Position numbers and translations under genes: made by a program | Shown: one piece after another, positions 27,400 through 36,546 of the stretch | Position numbering within the stretch: position 1 is the first letter of the stretch | Layout: every line of letters starts with the position of its first letter | DNA from: Thiohalomonas denitrificans | Lineage (GTDB): Bacteria > Pseudomonadota > Gammaproteobacteria > Thiohalomonadales > Thiohalomonadaceae | Reading direction: 5' to 3' | NCBI RefSeq assembly: GCF_900102855.1 | Contig: NZ_FMWD01000003.1 | Coordinates: 218,140 to 282,139, forward strand | DNA length: 64,000 nucleotides | The notes under the pieces: model-generated | Databases searched by the model: none | What the model was told of the DNA's origin: nothing | Seen by the model: only the letters and a program-made list of their open reading frames with translations

Positions 27400-29292
27400 T
27401 TATGCCGGTAGCTCGATCCAGAATCGGCTGCTACCCCCTTCCCGCTCCTCGACTCCGACCGTGCCGCCCATGCGAGAGACACCGCGCTGGACGATGGCCA
27501 ACCCGAGGCCGGTGCCGGGATAAGCCTCTTCCGGGTGAAGTCGTTTGAAAACCCCGAAGATTCGTTCTCGCTGTTCGGCAGGGATTCCCACCCCGTTGTC
27601 CTCCACCCATAGCCGAATGCGGTCGGCACTTGATTCGCTGTAGATCCGCACGCGTGGAGTAACACCTTTCGCAACGTAGGTGATTGCGTTATCCAGTAAA
27701 TTGGAGAGTACCTGCACGAGGGTCGGGTGGTGCCCCCGGGCCTCGCCCAGAGGAGTGTCCACGGTGACTTGCGCCTCTTTTTCCCGGAGCGGCTTTTGCA
27801 ACGCCGATAATGCATCCGTAACCGCACGATCAAGGCTGACAGGCAGCGACCGGGTTTCGGTTCGGTTGATGTGGCTATAGGTCAACAGGTCCTGAATCAG
27901 CACCGTCATGCTTTGCGCGGCATCGCCGATACTATGGACGTAATCGGTACCTTCTTCATCGAGACGGTCGCCATATTTCTCCCTGAGCAGCTCCGCAAAC
28001 CCCTGCACGGTCCAGAGGTGGCCACGCAGATCATGGGATACGGAGTACGTAAAGGCCTCGATTTCGTTCTGGGCGTCGCGCAGTTCCCCTGTGCGTTCCT
28101 GAACACGGGATTCCATCTCTGCCGCATGCCGCTGAACCTCTTCATTGAGTCGAACCTGCTTAATGGCCAGTGCCAGTACGTTGGCGACTTCAACGGCAAC
28201 ATCGAGTGACTCGCCGCTGCAGACCCCGGCGTGGGGGGCAGCCAGGTGCAGAGCACCCAACAGCTCGTCACGATAGGTGATGGGGACGATGGCATAGGCG
28301 CGAGCCCCTTCGTCGGCGAAAATCTGCTCCATGACCGAGAGCTGTTCCAGTGCGTTCAACTCCCTCACTATGAACGGTTCACCGTTCCGGACCGAGTCGG
28401 GAATGCCTTTCACATCGATGGGCAGGCGATCTGCAATGCGCAGTCGTGTCAACTGATCCGTGCGCAGGGCCAGGACCTCGGCCTCGGCCTTTTGGAGGTC
28501 GAAGAGGGTAATTACAATGCGTTTGCAGGGTAATAAATCGCTGATGTGGGAAAGGGCACCCTCGGCGATTTCAGGAAGCGACCGGGCGGCAAGAATCGCC
28601 TGGTCCACCTCCCGAAGCACCTTCAGGCGTTCAGTCGAGCGGCGCAACCGGTGCTCCGCCTGCCTTTTCTCTTCCACCTCGTTCTGGAGGTTGCGATTGG
28701 TGGCGGTGAGTTCGGCGGTTCTCTCCTGGACGAGCCGCTCGAGCCGGTAGCGGTGCATGTGGAGTTCATCCTCATACCGGCGCATCGGGAGCAGGGCCAT
28801 GCGGCGGACCGTGATCCAGAGAAAGCTGCCCAGTACTGCTATGAAGATGGTCGATCCGGCGATGAGCTGAAGACGGACCTTTTCGACCACCTCCTCGATG
28901 CGGGTGAAGTCCCGATTCATGGTCAGATGCAGTTCCCGGTCCGGAAAAGCCGTCATGGTGTGCTCAACCTCGAAGGTGTAGCGGGCCGGTCGGTCGCGGC
29001 TGTATTCCAGCAGTTCGGTTTCTCCGTCGCGTATATGGATGCTTACAATGGCCGGATTTTGTTGAGCCCAATTGCGCAGCGCGGAGCCCATGGTGGAGAT
29101 ATCGCTGGCGGTAGCCGTCCACGTCCCCAGTAGCTTCAGCTCGTGAACGGCATAGACGCGGGCGGAATTGAGGAACTCTTTCCGCTGCTGAGCGACCAGC
29201 AAAGCGTCCCCTACGAGCGAAAACGCCAAAAGCACACCCACAAACGTGAGCAATGTGTGCCGGTAACGCAAGGTGTCGGCCCTGCTAGCCAA
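27400..29292 (-). CDS. Membrane sensor histidine kinase with GAF domain
   Basis: A ~630-residue sensor kinase. Helix 1 (LLTFVGVLLAFSLVGDALLV) is followed by an external domain of ~120 residues, helix 2 (AGSTIFIAVLGSFLWITV), a coiled coil, a GAF domain near residues 230-380, a second coiled coil, HisKA with the His in TYSVSHDLRGHLW, and HATPase with NLLDNAITY, VEDNGVGIP and GTGLGLAIV. The proposed start is TTG 29292 with AGGAAG 6 nt upstream; the frame is open to 29346 through part of a repeat. It is divergent from a response regulator gene at 29584, its likely partner. The GAF domain implies a cytoplasmic small-molecule or redox input. Confidence 0.88.
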   Translation of the reverse strand: MASRADTLRYRHTLLTFVGVLLAFSLVGDALLVAQQRKEFLNSARVYAVHELKLLGTWTATASDISTMGSALRNWAQQNPAIVSIHIRDGETELLEYSRDRPARYTFEVEHTMTAFPDRELHLTMNRDFTRIEEVVEKVRLQLIAGSTIFIAVLGSFLWITVRRMALLPMRRYEDELHMHRYRLERLVQERTAELTATNRNLQNEVEEKRQAEHRLRRSTERLKVLREVDQAILAARSLPEIAEGALSHISDLLPCKRIVITLFDLQKAEAEVLALRTDQLTRLRIADRLPIDVKGIPDSVRNGEPFIVRELNALEQLSVMEQIFADEGARAYAIVPITYRDELLGALHLAAPHAGVCSGESLDVAVEVANVLALAIKQVRLNEEVQRHAAEMESRVQERTGELRDAQNEIEAFTYSVSHDLRGHLWTVQGFAELLREKYGDRLDEEGTDYVHSIGDAAQSMTVLIQDLLTYSHINRTETRSLPVSLDRAVTDALSALQKPLREKEAQVTVDTPLGEARGHHPTLVQVLSNLLDNAITYVAKGVTPRVRIYSESSADRIRLWVEDNGVGIPAEQRERIFGVFKRLHPEEAYPGTGLGLAIVQRGVSRMGGTVGVEEREGGSSRFWIELPA

Positions 29293-29329
29293 TGAACTCT
29301 TCCTGTTATTCGGTGTAGGGGACTGGCAG

Positions 29330-29479
29330 CCTGTCGGACTTGGCAAAATCTACTACCGTCGTCATCCATGGCGGCATGCAGACTACCGATCGGGTCGATG
29401 CAGTCGCATGTGCCTAAAAATCGCGAACATCTCGCCTCGCTCTCCCGCCAGGCTCGCTACGATTGCCAAATCCCACAGG
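29330..29479. repeat. Small dispersed element with terminal inverted repeats, copy 2
   Basis: A 150-bp segment starting CCTGTCGGACTTGGCAAAATC and ending GATTGCCAAATCCCACAGG, so the two ends are imperfect inverse complements over about 19 bp. It shares both ends with the segment at 13191-13335. It fills most of the divergent gap between the kinase and the response regulator and so must lie within or between their promoters. Confidence 0.5.
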
Positions 29480-29583
29480 TCGGTAGTAAACCAGTGTAGT
29501 TCTCCGGCGACCCGATCCGGCACCTGGGGGGGATTTTGTGGTCTTTACTTACCGATGAGTGGAATCCTGGAACGGGGAGAGCG

Positions 29584-30282
29584 ATGAGTGAAGCCGTCGG
29601 TGAAAAAATACTGGTCGTAGATGATGCGCCACAAAACGTCAAACTGTTACGGCTGATCCTCAAGGATGCCGGTTATCGAGTGGTCGAGGCGTTCAGCGGT
29701 CCGGAGGCGATGGACAAGCTGCGTGCCGAAAACCCGGCGGCCATGATTCTCGATGTGCGTATGCCCGGCATGAGTGGATATGAAGTTAGCCGGGCGGTAC
29801 GCGCGGATTCGGAATTCGCCACGCTGCCTGTGATCATGGTTACGGCACTCTCCATGCCCGAAGAGCGCATCAAGGGTATTGAATCCGGTGCCACTGACTT
29901 CATTACCAAACCGTTCGACAAAAAAGAACTGCTGGCCCGTCTGCATTCGAGCCTGTCGCTGGTAAAAGCGGAAAGCCGGGGGTCGCTTGATTTCCTCGAG
30001 GAGATGGTGGTCATTACGGACCCTGCCTGGCAAATACTGGGGATTTCACCGACGGCCGCTGATGCCTTGGGAGTGACTGGACAAGAGAGTGCGGGCAGTG
30101 ATCTGCAGCGGCTGTTAACGGAACGCGAGGCCAGTATGCCGGCAGAAACATCGGACGATGGTCTGATTGATTTTCAGATGCGAAGCGTCGATGGTCGCGA
30201 ACTCATCGGCCGTAGTAACCCGGTAAGCGACCCTCGGGAGCAACTGTGTCTTTGGGTTACCATACTCCGGGAAAGCACATGA
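29584..30282 (+). CDS. Response regulator with a PAS-like C-terminal region, no DNA-binding domain
   Basis: A 232-residue protein. Residues ~6-125 are a receiver domain with the acidic pocket DD (residues 13-14), phospho-acceptor D57 in MILDVRMPG, and the conserved Lys in FITKPFDKKEL. Residues ~135-232 look like a divergent PAS domain (EEMVVITDPAWQILGISPTA; DFQMRSVDGRELIGRSNPV). There is no helix-turn-helix, GGDEF, EAL or HD-GYP. ATG 29584 has GGGGAG 4-5 nt upstream. The divergent histidine kinase is the probable partner; output is likely by protein contact. Confidence 0.87.
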   Translation: MSEAVGEKILVVDDAPQNVKLLRLILKDAGYRVVEAFSGPEAMDKLRAENPAAMILDVRMPGMSGYEVSRAVRADSEFATLPVIMVTALSMPEERIKGIESGATDFITKPFDKKELLARLHSSLSLVKAESRGSLDFLEEMVVITDPAWQILGISPTAADALGVTGQESAGSDLQRLLTEREASMPAETSDDGLIDFQMRSVDGRELIGRSNPVSDPREQLCLWVTILREST

Positions 30283-30373
30283 TCCACCCGTAATTTTCCT
30301 GACTTGTGCGTACAGGGAAACAGCTCCTTTGCTCGTAAATCACTTACACGGCGCTCCCGTGAAGCCCCTGAAT

Positions 30374-30607
30374 TCAGCTACGGTAGACACGCGTGTGTAA
30401 CCGCGACTGGCGGATGCGGTCCAGTACCGCTTCGAACTTGCGAATTCTTTTGATGACACGGTCGCGGTCCTGACGATGCCGTGAGTGATGTGGGGCATTG
30501 TCGATATCGGTGAGGCGTGCCTTGCAGTAGGCAAGTTGTCTTCGCAAAGACTCCTCCGAGAGCATCGGATCAGAGGATGTTTTACGATTCAGCCAGGGAC
30601 TTGCCAT
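30374..30607 (-). CDS. Small conserved-looking hypothetical protein, charged helical
   Basis: A 77-residue protein I do not recognise. It is rich in Arg, Leu and Asp, with a heptad-like pattern (LRRQLAYCKARLTDID; RVIKRIRKFEAVLDRIRQ) suggesting two helices or a short coiled coil. A very strong AAGGAGGT site ends 7 nt before ATG 30607, which is the main reason to call it real. It stands alone between the response regulator (convergent) and the P-type ATPase locus. No signal peptide or membrane segment is present. Function unknown. Confidence 0.7.
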   Translation of the reverse strand: MASPWLNRKTSSDPMLSEESLRRQLAYCKARLTDIDNAPHHSRHRQDRDRVIKRIRKFEAVLDRIRQSRLHTRVYRS

Positions 30608-30613
30608 CGGCAC

Positions 30614-30954
30614 GACCTCCTTGTTGATCCTTTGAATAAACGCAGTATCAGAACGGTTTTTCGCGCCGGCCCTCCGACCAATTTCTGTCTGCCTCGGTGG
30701 ACTTGGCTACGGGCTAAATGTAGTCGATGAGCGGCGATTACAAAAATCATTTTCATGAATTTTGACATCGGCGTCCCGCTTCCATCTGCTACACAGGAAG
30801 GATGTCTTACTGCCTCGGACGCAGTGGTTCCCGATTCGAAAGGGGGTTACAAAGAGGGGCTGTACTCCATTAGTCCCTGCAATCAGAGAGGGTTTACGTG
30901 GTTTTTATTGAATTGATCATTCTGGCAATCGTGGTTGGCGTCGTTTGGTTGGCA
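30614..30954. other. AT-richer gap upstream of small ORF candidates
   Basis: This 341-bp region holds no large gene. It contains a TTGACA hexamer at 30762-30767 without a good -10, a 23-codon frame from ATG 30801 whose ribosome site is too close to the start (AGGAAGG abuts it), and the 25-codon frame from 30898. It also contains the upstream region of the 77-residue minus-strand gene. Confidence 0.4.
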
Positions 30955-30975
30955 CTACGTCCGCCGCGAGGATGA
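30898..30975 (+). CDS. Candidate 25-residue membrane microprotein
   Basis: A GTG-started frame of 25 codons preceded by AGAGAGG about 6 nt upstream. The product is almost entirely hydrophobic ([19 protein letters not shown]) with a short basic tail, RPPRG, the layout of small single-pass membrane proteins. Its 3' end overlaps the end of the convergent ATPase gene by 21 bp. It is too short for statistical support; low confidence. If real it could be a regulator of a membrane protein. Confidence 0.3.
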   Translation: MVFIELIILAIVVGVVWLALRPPRG

Positions 30976-33741
30976 AAGCCGCCAGCGGCGGATGACAAAT
31001 TTTTCCGATTCCACCAATAGCAGGACCGTGAAGGTGATTGCGACCAACCTGGACCACGCGTCGGTGCCCACAGGTGCGGTCTCAAACAGTGCCTGCATGA
31101 ACGGGGCGTAGGTAAAGAGCAGTTGCAAACCGATGACCAGGACCACTGCAATCAGCACATAGCGGCTGCCGAAGAGTCCCCGGATATTCAGTACCGAATC
31201 GAACATGTAGCGGGTACTGAAGAGATAAAACACCTCAAACAGGACCAGGGTATTGACGGCGATGGTGCGCGCCTCGATAACAGGGGTGCCATTGATGCGC
31301 GTCTCCCAGAGAAACAGCCCGAAGGTGCCGGAGACCAGGATCAGTGAAACAAAAGCGATGCGCCAAAGCAGGAATGGAGTCAGCAGCCGTTCTCCGGAAT
31401 CCCTTGGAGGGCGCCGCATTGTGTCGCTTTCCGGTGGTTCGAAGGAGAGTGAGAGTGCCAGGGTAACTGCAGTGATCATGTTGACCCACAGGATCTGCAG
31501 TGGCGTAATCGGAAGGACTGCACCCATCAGGATTGCACCGAGGATCATCAGGGCCTGGCCGCCGTTGGTAGGCAGTATGAACATCACCGACTTCTTGATG
31601 TTGTCGTAGACCGTTCGGCCCTCTTCGACGGCCCGGCCGATGGAGGCAAAGTTATCATCGGTGAGTACCATTTCCGCAGCCTCCTTGGCGACCTCGGTGC
31701 CATTGATCCCCATTGCTACCCCTACATCGGCCCGCTTCAGAGCCGGGGCATCGTTTACGCCGTCGCCGGTCATCGCAACGACAAGGCCTTCGGCCTGATA
31801 CGCCTCTACCAGACGCAACTTGTTTTCGGGACTGGCGCGTGCGAAAACATCGGTTTCCAGAACAGCAGAGCGCAACGCCGATTCATCCAATTCGTCCAGA
31901 TCCCGCCCTGTCATTACCCGGCTACCGTCCCCGATACCCATTTCGGTGCCAATAGCTCCGGCCGTGAGTGCGTGGTCACCGGTGATCATCTTTACGTGGA
32001 TGCCGGCGGACTGACAGGCGGCAACCGCGTCGATGGCTTCCTGTCGGGGTGGGTCGATCAGCCCTACGATGCCAAGCAGCGTAAGTCCGCCCTCCACGTC
32101 ATGAAAGTCGAGGCTGCGCTGTTCGGCGGAGGCAGTCCGAAAGGCGATGGCCAATAGCCGCTGTCCGCGGGACGCAAGCTCTTCGATGCGGGCGTGCCAG
32201 CGCTCTGTATCAAGCGGTCTGTCATCACCGGCAAACCGCTCATAGGCACACATTTCCATCAGGCGCTCCGGAGCGCCCTTCACAATCATGAAGCCATGTC
32301 CCGCATGGTCGTGGTGGAGGGTGGCCATGAAGCGGTGCTCCGATTCGAAGGGTATAACGTCGGTGCGCGGATACTCCTCGTTCATCAGCCTTCGGTCGTA
32401 GCCCGCCTTGAGGGCGAGGACCACCAGGGCACCCTCGGTGGGATCGCCCTCTACCGCCCAGTGCTCGTCGTGTTGCCGGATATTACCGTCATTGCACAGC
32501 AGTGCGGCGCGGCACACTTCCAGAAGTAGCGGCTGGCATTCAGGTCCCTCTTCATTACTGCAGGTTTGCAGAATCAACGGTCTCTCGGGGGAATCCAGTC
32601 GTGCGCCGTCCTGCAAAAACCCGCCGTGCGGGTTGTACCCGATGCCGGTGATGTCATAGCTTGCCTCTGCAGTGGCAACACTCTGGGCGGTCATTTCATT
32701 GCGGGTCAGTGTCCCGGTCTTGTCGCTACAAATGACGGAAACCGAGCCGAGGGTCTCCACGGCGGGGAGGCGTCGGATTATTGCGTGGCGGGACGCCATT
32801 CGCTGTACGCCGATCGCCAGGGTGATGGTGATGATCGCGGGCAGACCTTCGGGAATCGCTGCCACCGCCAGGCTTACGGCTGCCAGAAACATCTCCTCGG
32901 CGCTGTAATCACGCACCAGGTAGCCGAAACCGAACGTCAGAAACGCGAGCCCGGCAATCCAGAAAGTGAGCGTGCGGCCAAATTGGTCGATCTGCCGCAG
33001 CAACGGCGTGGTAAGGGCCTGAACGCTGGACAGCATGGCGTTGATACGGCCGATCTCTGTGGTGCTGCCGGTCGCCACGACCACGCCGCTGCCCTGCCCG
33101 AAGGTGACCAGCGTAGAGGAAAACGCCGTCCCTGTGCGGTCGCCGATCGGGGCTTCGCCGGCCACCGGATCGGTGCTCTTTTCCACTGGCAGGGATTCAC
33201 CGGTTAGCGCCGCCTCCTCGATGCGCAGATTGCGGGTTCGGAAAAGGCGCAGGTCGGCCGGCACCTTATCCCCCGACTGCAGGAGAACGACGTCACCCGG
33301 CACCAGCTCTTCGGCGGAAATGACTTGCCGTCGACCGCCGCGTAGCACCGTTGCCTGCTGGGAAAGCAGGCCACTTATGGCATCCAGTGCCTTTTCAGCC
33401 TTGCCCTCCTGCACGAACCCAATCAGCGCATTGATGACGACGACCCCGATGATGACGGCGGTGTCTGCAAAATGGCCGAGGCCGGCGGTGACACCGGCGG
33501 CGGCCAAAAGGACATAGATGAGAATGTTGTTGAAATGCAACAGGAAGCGTTTGAACGGGCCAAGTCGCCGTGGCGGAGGTAGACGGTTGGGGCCGTATTT
33601 CTCCCGCCTGTCGCGAATCTCGTCGGGTTCGAGACCCTCGTGCCGGCTCTCCAGTCGGGTAAACACCTCCCCGGTTTCCATGGCATGCCATGCAGGCTGA
33701 GGGGCTTTTGCTGGAGATGGTGAAGAGTCCTGGCTGGCCAT
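30955..33741 (-). CDS. P2-type cation-transporting ATPase
   Basis: A ~929-residue P-type ATPase. It has the N-terminal cation ATPase domain ([12 protein letters not shown]), actuator TGES ([12 protein letters not shown]), helix M4 with [15 protein letters not shown], the phosphorylation site [13 protein letters not shown], the nucleotide domain with KGAPERL, the hinge [17 protein letters not shown], and six C-terminal helices. PEGLP in M4 is typical of P2 pumps (Ca2+ or related ions), but M6 reads [16 protein letters not shown] without the full SERCA ligand set, so the ion is not assigned. The start is uncertain: ATG 33741 begins a Ser/Pro-rich tail; the frame is open to 33849 and none has a good ribosome site. 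It is divergent from ubiA. Confidence 0.9.
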   Translation of the reverse strand: MASQDSSPSPAKAPQPAWHAMETGEVFTRLESRHEGLEPDEIRDRREKYGPNRLPPPRRLGPFKRFLLHFNNILIYVLLAAAGVTAGLGHFADTAVIIGVVVINALIGFVQEGKAEKALDAISGLLSQQATVLRGGRRQVISAEELVPGDVVLLQSGDKVPADLRLFRTRNLRIEEAALTGESLPVEKSTDPVAGEAPIGDRTGTAFSSTLVTFGQGSGVVVATGSTTEIGRINAMLSSVQALTTPLLRQIDQFGRTLTFWIAGLAFLTFGFGYLVRDYSAEEMFLAAVSLAVAAIPEGLPAIITITLAIGVQRMASRHAIIRRLPAVETLGSVSVICSDKTGTLTRNEMTAQSVATAEASYDITGIGYNPHGGFLQDGARLDSPERPLILQTCSNEEGPECQPLLLEVCRAALLCNDGNIRQHDEHWAVEGDPTEGALVVLALKAGYDRRLMNEEYPRTDVIPFESEHRFMATLHHDHAGHGFMIVKGAPERLMEMCAYERFAGDDRPLDTERWHARIEELASRGQRLLAIAFRTASAEQRSLDFHDVEGGLTLLGIVGLIDPPRQEAIDAVAACQSAGIHVKMITGDHALTAGAIGTEMGIGDGSRVMTGRDLDELDESALRSAVLETDVFARASPENKLRLVEAYQAEGLVVAMTGDGVNDAPALKRADVGVAMGINGTEVAKEAAEMVLTDDNFASIGRAVEEGRTVYDNIKKSVMFILPTNGGQALMILGAILMGAVLPITPLQILWVNMITAVTLALSLSFEPPESDTMRRPPRDSGERLLTPFLLWRIAFVSLILVSGTFGLFLWETRINGTPVIEARTIAVNTLVLFEVFYLFSTRYMFDSVLNIRGLFGSRYVLIAVVLVIGLQLLFTYAPFMQALFETAPVGTDAWSRLVAITFTVLLLVESEKFVIRRWRLSSSRRT

Positions 33742-33856
33742 GGCGACTTGTTGGTGGTGGATGGTTTTCGCCTTATCGGTTGTCGGCCGGCGCCCGCGTC
33801 GAATCGCGGTCCGACGAAAGGCCAACGGCATAGGATAAAGGTAACACACGCCCGGT

Positions 33857-33886
33857 TTGGGGACACAGGGGAAAACCCGTTACAAT
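33857..33886 (+). promoter_or_regulatory. Candidate promoter for ubiA
   Basis: TTGGGG at 33857-33862 and TACAAT at 33881-33886 are separated by 18 bp, 31 bp upstream of the proposed ubiA start. The -10 is good and the -35 weak. Confidence 0.35.
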
Positions 33887-33916
33887 TTACGTCCTGGCGG
33901 ACAGCAGGAGCACGCA

Positions 33917-34783
33917 TTGCACGCGATTGGGGCGCGTTTCAAAGAGTACGTCTACCTGACCCGGCTCGACCGGCCCATTGGTATCTATCTGGTACTGTGG
34001 CCGATGCTGTGGGCGCTGTGGATTGCTTCGAAAGGGGAGCCTGACCGGCTGGTCTTTGTGGTTTTCGTGGCGGGTACCGTACTGATGCGTTCGGCGGGCT
34101 GCGCCATCAATGACTTTGCCGATCGGAAAATCGATGGGCATGTACGCCGGACCCGACAGCGGCCGCTGGCACGGGGTGCGATTCACCCCGGGGAAGCGGT
34201 CGCGGTGTTCGCCGTTTTGAGCCTGATCGCCTTCGGACTGGTGCTGTTACTCAACCGATTGACTCTGCTGCTATCGGTAGTGGCGGTCTTCCTGGCGGCC
34301 AGTTACCCGTTCATGAAACGTTATACCCATCTTCCCCAGGCCTACCTGGGCGCCGCCTTCGGGTGGGCCATCCCGATGGCGTTCGCTGCGCAAACCGGCA
34401 CGGTACCGGCCGGGGCATGGATTCTTTTCGCCGCCAACATCTTCTGGGCACTTGCCTATGACACCATGTATGCGATCGCCGACCGTGAGGATGACCTGAA
34501 GATCGGTGTGAAATCGGCGGCCATCCTGATGGGGCGTTTCGACCGGTTGGGTATTGGCCTGATGCAGGCGATGACCCTGGGATTGCTCGCGGTTGCGGGC
34601 CTCCATTTCGGCCTGGGACCGGTATTTTATGCGGGCCTCCTCGCGGCGGGCGGATTTGGCCTCTATGAGCAATATCTGATCCGCGACCGGGACCCGCAGC
34701 TGGGTTTTCAGGCGTTTTTGAACAATCACTACTTCGGCATGTGCATCTTCGCCGGTATCGCCGTCGATTACCTGATCCGCTGA
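33917..34783 (+). CDS. ubiA: 4-hydroxybenzoate polyprenyltransferase
   Basis: A 288-residue integral membrane prenyltransferase of ubiquinone synthesis, adding the polyprenyl tail to 4-hydroxybenzoate. The two Asp-rich motifs are NDFADRKIDGHVRRT and YAIADREDDLKIG, and nine hydrophobic segments are expected. I chose TTG 33917 because AGGAG ends 6 nt upstream and the protein then matches the ~290-residue family length; an ATG at 33857 would add 20 odd residues and overlap the promoter. No ubiC is adjacent, although ubiC often precedes ubiA. Confidence 0.93.
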   Translation: MHAIGARFKEYVYLTRLDRPIGIYLVLWPMLWALWIASKGEPDRLVFVVFVAGTVLMRSAGCAINDFADRKIDGHVRRTRQRPLARGAIHPGEAVAVFAVLSLIAFGLVLLLNRLTLLLSVVAVFLAASYPFMKRYTHLPQAYLGAAFGWAIPMAFAAQTGTVPAGAWILFAANIFWALAYDTMYAIADREDDLKIGVKSAAILMGRFDRLGIGLMQAMTLGLLAVAGLHFGLGPVFYAGLLAAGGFGLYEQYLIRDRDPQLGFQAFLNNHYFGMCIFAGIAVDYLIR

Positions 34784-34815
34784 GCGGCACGGCCGTTCCT
34801 GTGAAATGAAAAGCT

Positions 34816-34886
34816 CACCGCAAAGACGCCAAGAGCGCAAAGACTAAAAAATCGGTTTTCTTTGCGTGCTTGGCGTCTTTGCGGTG
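34816..34886. repeat. Long inverted repeat between ubiA and bioA
   Basis: Arms at 34816-34842 and 34860-34886 are inverse complements at 25 of 27 positions (arm 1 starts CACCGCAAAGACGCC), with a 17-nt AT-rich loop. It belongs to a class of GCAAAG-type intergenic repeats seen in many bacteria. It ends just before the bioA ribosome site, so it could hide or protect the bioA leader. Confidence 0.85.
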
Positions 34887-34904
34887 AATAAGTGAGGTCT
34901 TATT

Positions 34905-36251
34905 TTGAAAAATTCCGACATTATCGATCGCGATCTCGCCGTCGTCTGGCATCCCTGCACCCAGATGAAGGACCACGAAAGTCTGCCCCTGGTACCCATC
35001 CGGCGGGGGGAGGGCGTTTGGCTCGAGGACTTCGACGGGAAGCGTTATATCGACGCCATCAGCTCCTGGTGGGTGAATCTGTTCGGTCACGCCAATCCAC
35101 GCATCAATGCAGCGGTCAAGGATCAGCTCGATACACTGGAACACGTAATTCTGGCCGGCTTCTCCCACCAGCCGGTGGTGGAGTTGTCGGAGCGCTTGGT
35201 GAAGATCGCGCCGCCGGGTCTGAACCACTGTTTCTACGCCGACAATGGCTCGGCCGCCGTGGAAGTTGCACTGAAGATGAGCTTTCACTACTGGCGTAAT
35301 ACGGGAAAAACGAACAAAACCAAGTTCATCACCCTCTCCAACAGCTACCACGGCGAGACCCTGGGAACACTCGCTATCGGGGATGTGGCACTCTACAAGA
35401 AGACCTATGAACCGCTACTGATGGAGGCCATTACGGTTCCCGCTCCGGATTGCTACGACCGAGAACCGGGGGAGAGCTGTGCGGACGTGGCGCATCGCAT
35501 GTTTGTACACATGGAGCAGGCGCTGGAACGCCACGCCCACGAGACGGCGGCCGTGATCGTCGAGCCGCTGGTGCAGTGTGCCGGCACCATGCGAATGTAC
35601 GATCCGGAATACCTGCGCCTGCTGCGCGAGGCGTGTGACCGGCATGGAGTGCATCTTATCGCCGATGAGATCGCCGTCGGTTTCGGGCGCACCGGAACCA
35701 TGTTTGCCTGTGAGCAGGCCGCAATCAGCCCGGATTTCATGACTACCTCCAAGGGATTGACCGCCGGTTACCTGCCCATGGCCGTGGTGCTGACCAACGA
35801 GACGGTCTACCGCGCCTTCTACGATGAGTATGAAAACCTCACAGCCTTTCTGCACTCGCACTCCTACACCGGAAATCCGCTGGCCTGTCGCACCGCACTG
35901 GCCACGCTGGATATCTTTGAGGAGGATGACGTGCTTGCGCGTAACGTGGAATTGGCCGAGGTGATGCGACAGGCCACCGAACACCTCAATGAACATCCTC
36001 ATGTCGCCGATGTGCGACAGACGGGAATGATATTGGCGGTGGAGATGGTAAAGGACAGGGCCACCAGGGAGCCGTTCGACTGGAAGGAGCGCCGCGGACT
36101 TCGGGTCTATCAACACGCCCTGAGCCGGGGGGCACTATTGCGGCCACTGGGGAATGTCAGCTATATGATGCCTCCCTATGTCATTACGCCCGAGCAGATC
36201 TACTTCCTGGCGGAGGTCATGACCGAGGGTATCGACAAGGCCGTGAAATAG
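34905..36251 (+). CDS. bioA: Adenosylmethionine-8-amino-7-oxononanoate aminotransferase
   Basis: A 448-residue class III PLP aminotransferase of biotin synthesis, using S-adenosylmethionine as amino donor to make 7,8-diaminopelargonate. The N-terminus VVWHPCTQMKDHE, DAISSWWVNLFGHANP, ADNGSAAVEVALKM, SYHGETLGTL, the cofactor Asp in LIADEIAVGFGRTG and the PLP lysine in TTSKGLTAGYLPM are all visible. The start is TTG 34905 with GAGG 7 nt upstream. bioA stands alone here, without bioBFCD. A long hairpin precedes it. Confidence 0.94.
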   Translation: MKNSDIIDRDLAVVWHPCTQMKDHESLPLVPIRRGEGVWLEDFDGKRYIDAISSWWVNLFGHANPRINAAVKDQLDTLEHVILAGFSHQPVVELSERLVKIAPPGLNHCFYADNGSAAVEVALKMSFHYWRNTGKTNKTKFITLSNSYHGETLGTLAIGDVALYKKTYEPLLMEAITVPAPDCYDREPGESCADVAHRMFVHMEQALERHAHETAAVIVEPLVQCAGTMRMYDPEYLRLLREACDRHGVHLIADEIAVGFGRTGTMFACEQAAISPDFMTTSKGLTAGYLPMAVVLTNETVYRAFYDEYENLTAFLHSHSYTGNPLACRTALATLDIFEEDDVLARNVELAEVMRQATEHLNEHPHVADVRQTGMILAVEMVKDRATREPFDWKERRGLRVYQHALSRGALLRPLGNVSYMMPPYVITPEQIYFLAEVMTEGIDKAVK

Positions 36252-36264
36252 GGTAGTAGTGATG

Positions 36265-36286
36265 CCGGGGCTGGCCGGTGCCCCGG
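36265..36286. terminator. Candidate bidirectional terminator hairpin after bioA
   Basis: CCGGGGC (36265-36271) pairs with GCCCCGG (36280-36286) around an 8-nt loop, 13 bp past bioA and directly after the stop of the small minus-strand frame. There is no clear T-tract. Confidence 0.4.
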
Positions 36287-36439
36287 TTACTCCATCATCC
36301 GTCGGATAGTGGGGGCGAGGAGCAGGGCGACAAGGACAGCAGCTACCGTTTCCGGAGCCATTCCCAGAACCTCGGTCGTTGGCAGCTTTCCGCTGGCTGC
36401 CGAGTAGAAAATGATGGCAATGGCCAAAAAACGCAGCAT
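36287..36439 (-). CDS. Candidate 50-residue membrane protein
   Basis: A short frame with two hydrophobic stretches (MLRFLAIAIIFYSAAS and VAAVLVALLLAPTIRR) joined by a Thr/Glu/Pro turn and ending in RRMME. The hydrophobic-basic layout and a hairpin right after its stop suggest a real small inner-membrane protein, but the ribosome site is weak (GGGAAAA about 6 nt upstream). I do not recognise a family. It lies between bioA and the host-attachment gene, on the same strand as the latter. Confidence 0.4.
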   Translation of the reverse strand: MLRFLAIAIIFYSAASGKLPTTEVLGMAPETVAAVLVALLLAPTIRRMME

Positions 36440-36546
36440 ACAGGGTTTTCCCGGCCTATTTCGATCGCAGGATAGGCACTTTAACGCTTCGGGCGGATCG
36501 AATCGCAGGTTAGGGTTGGCAAAACCGGTGTGAACGGAGTCACAAA

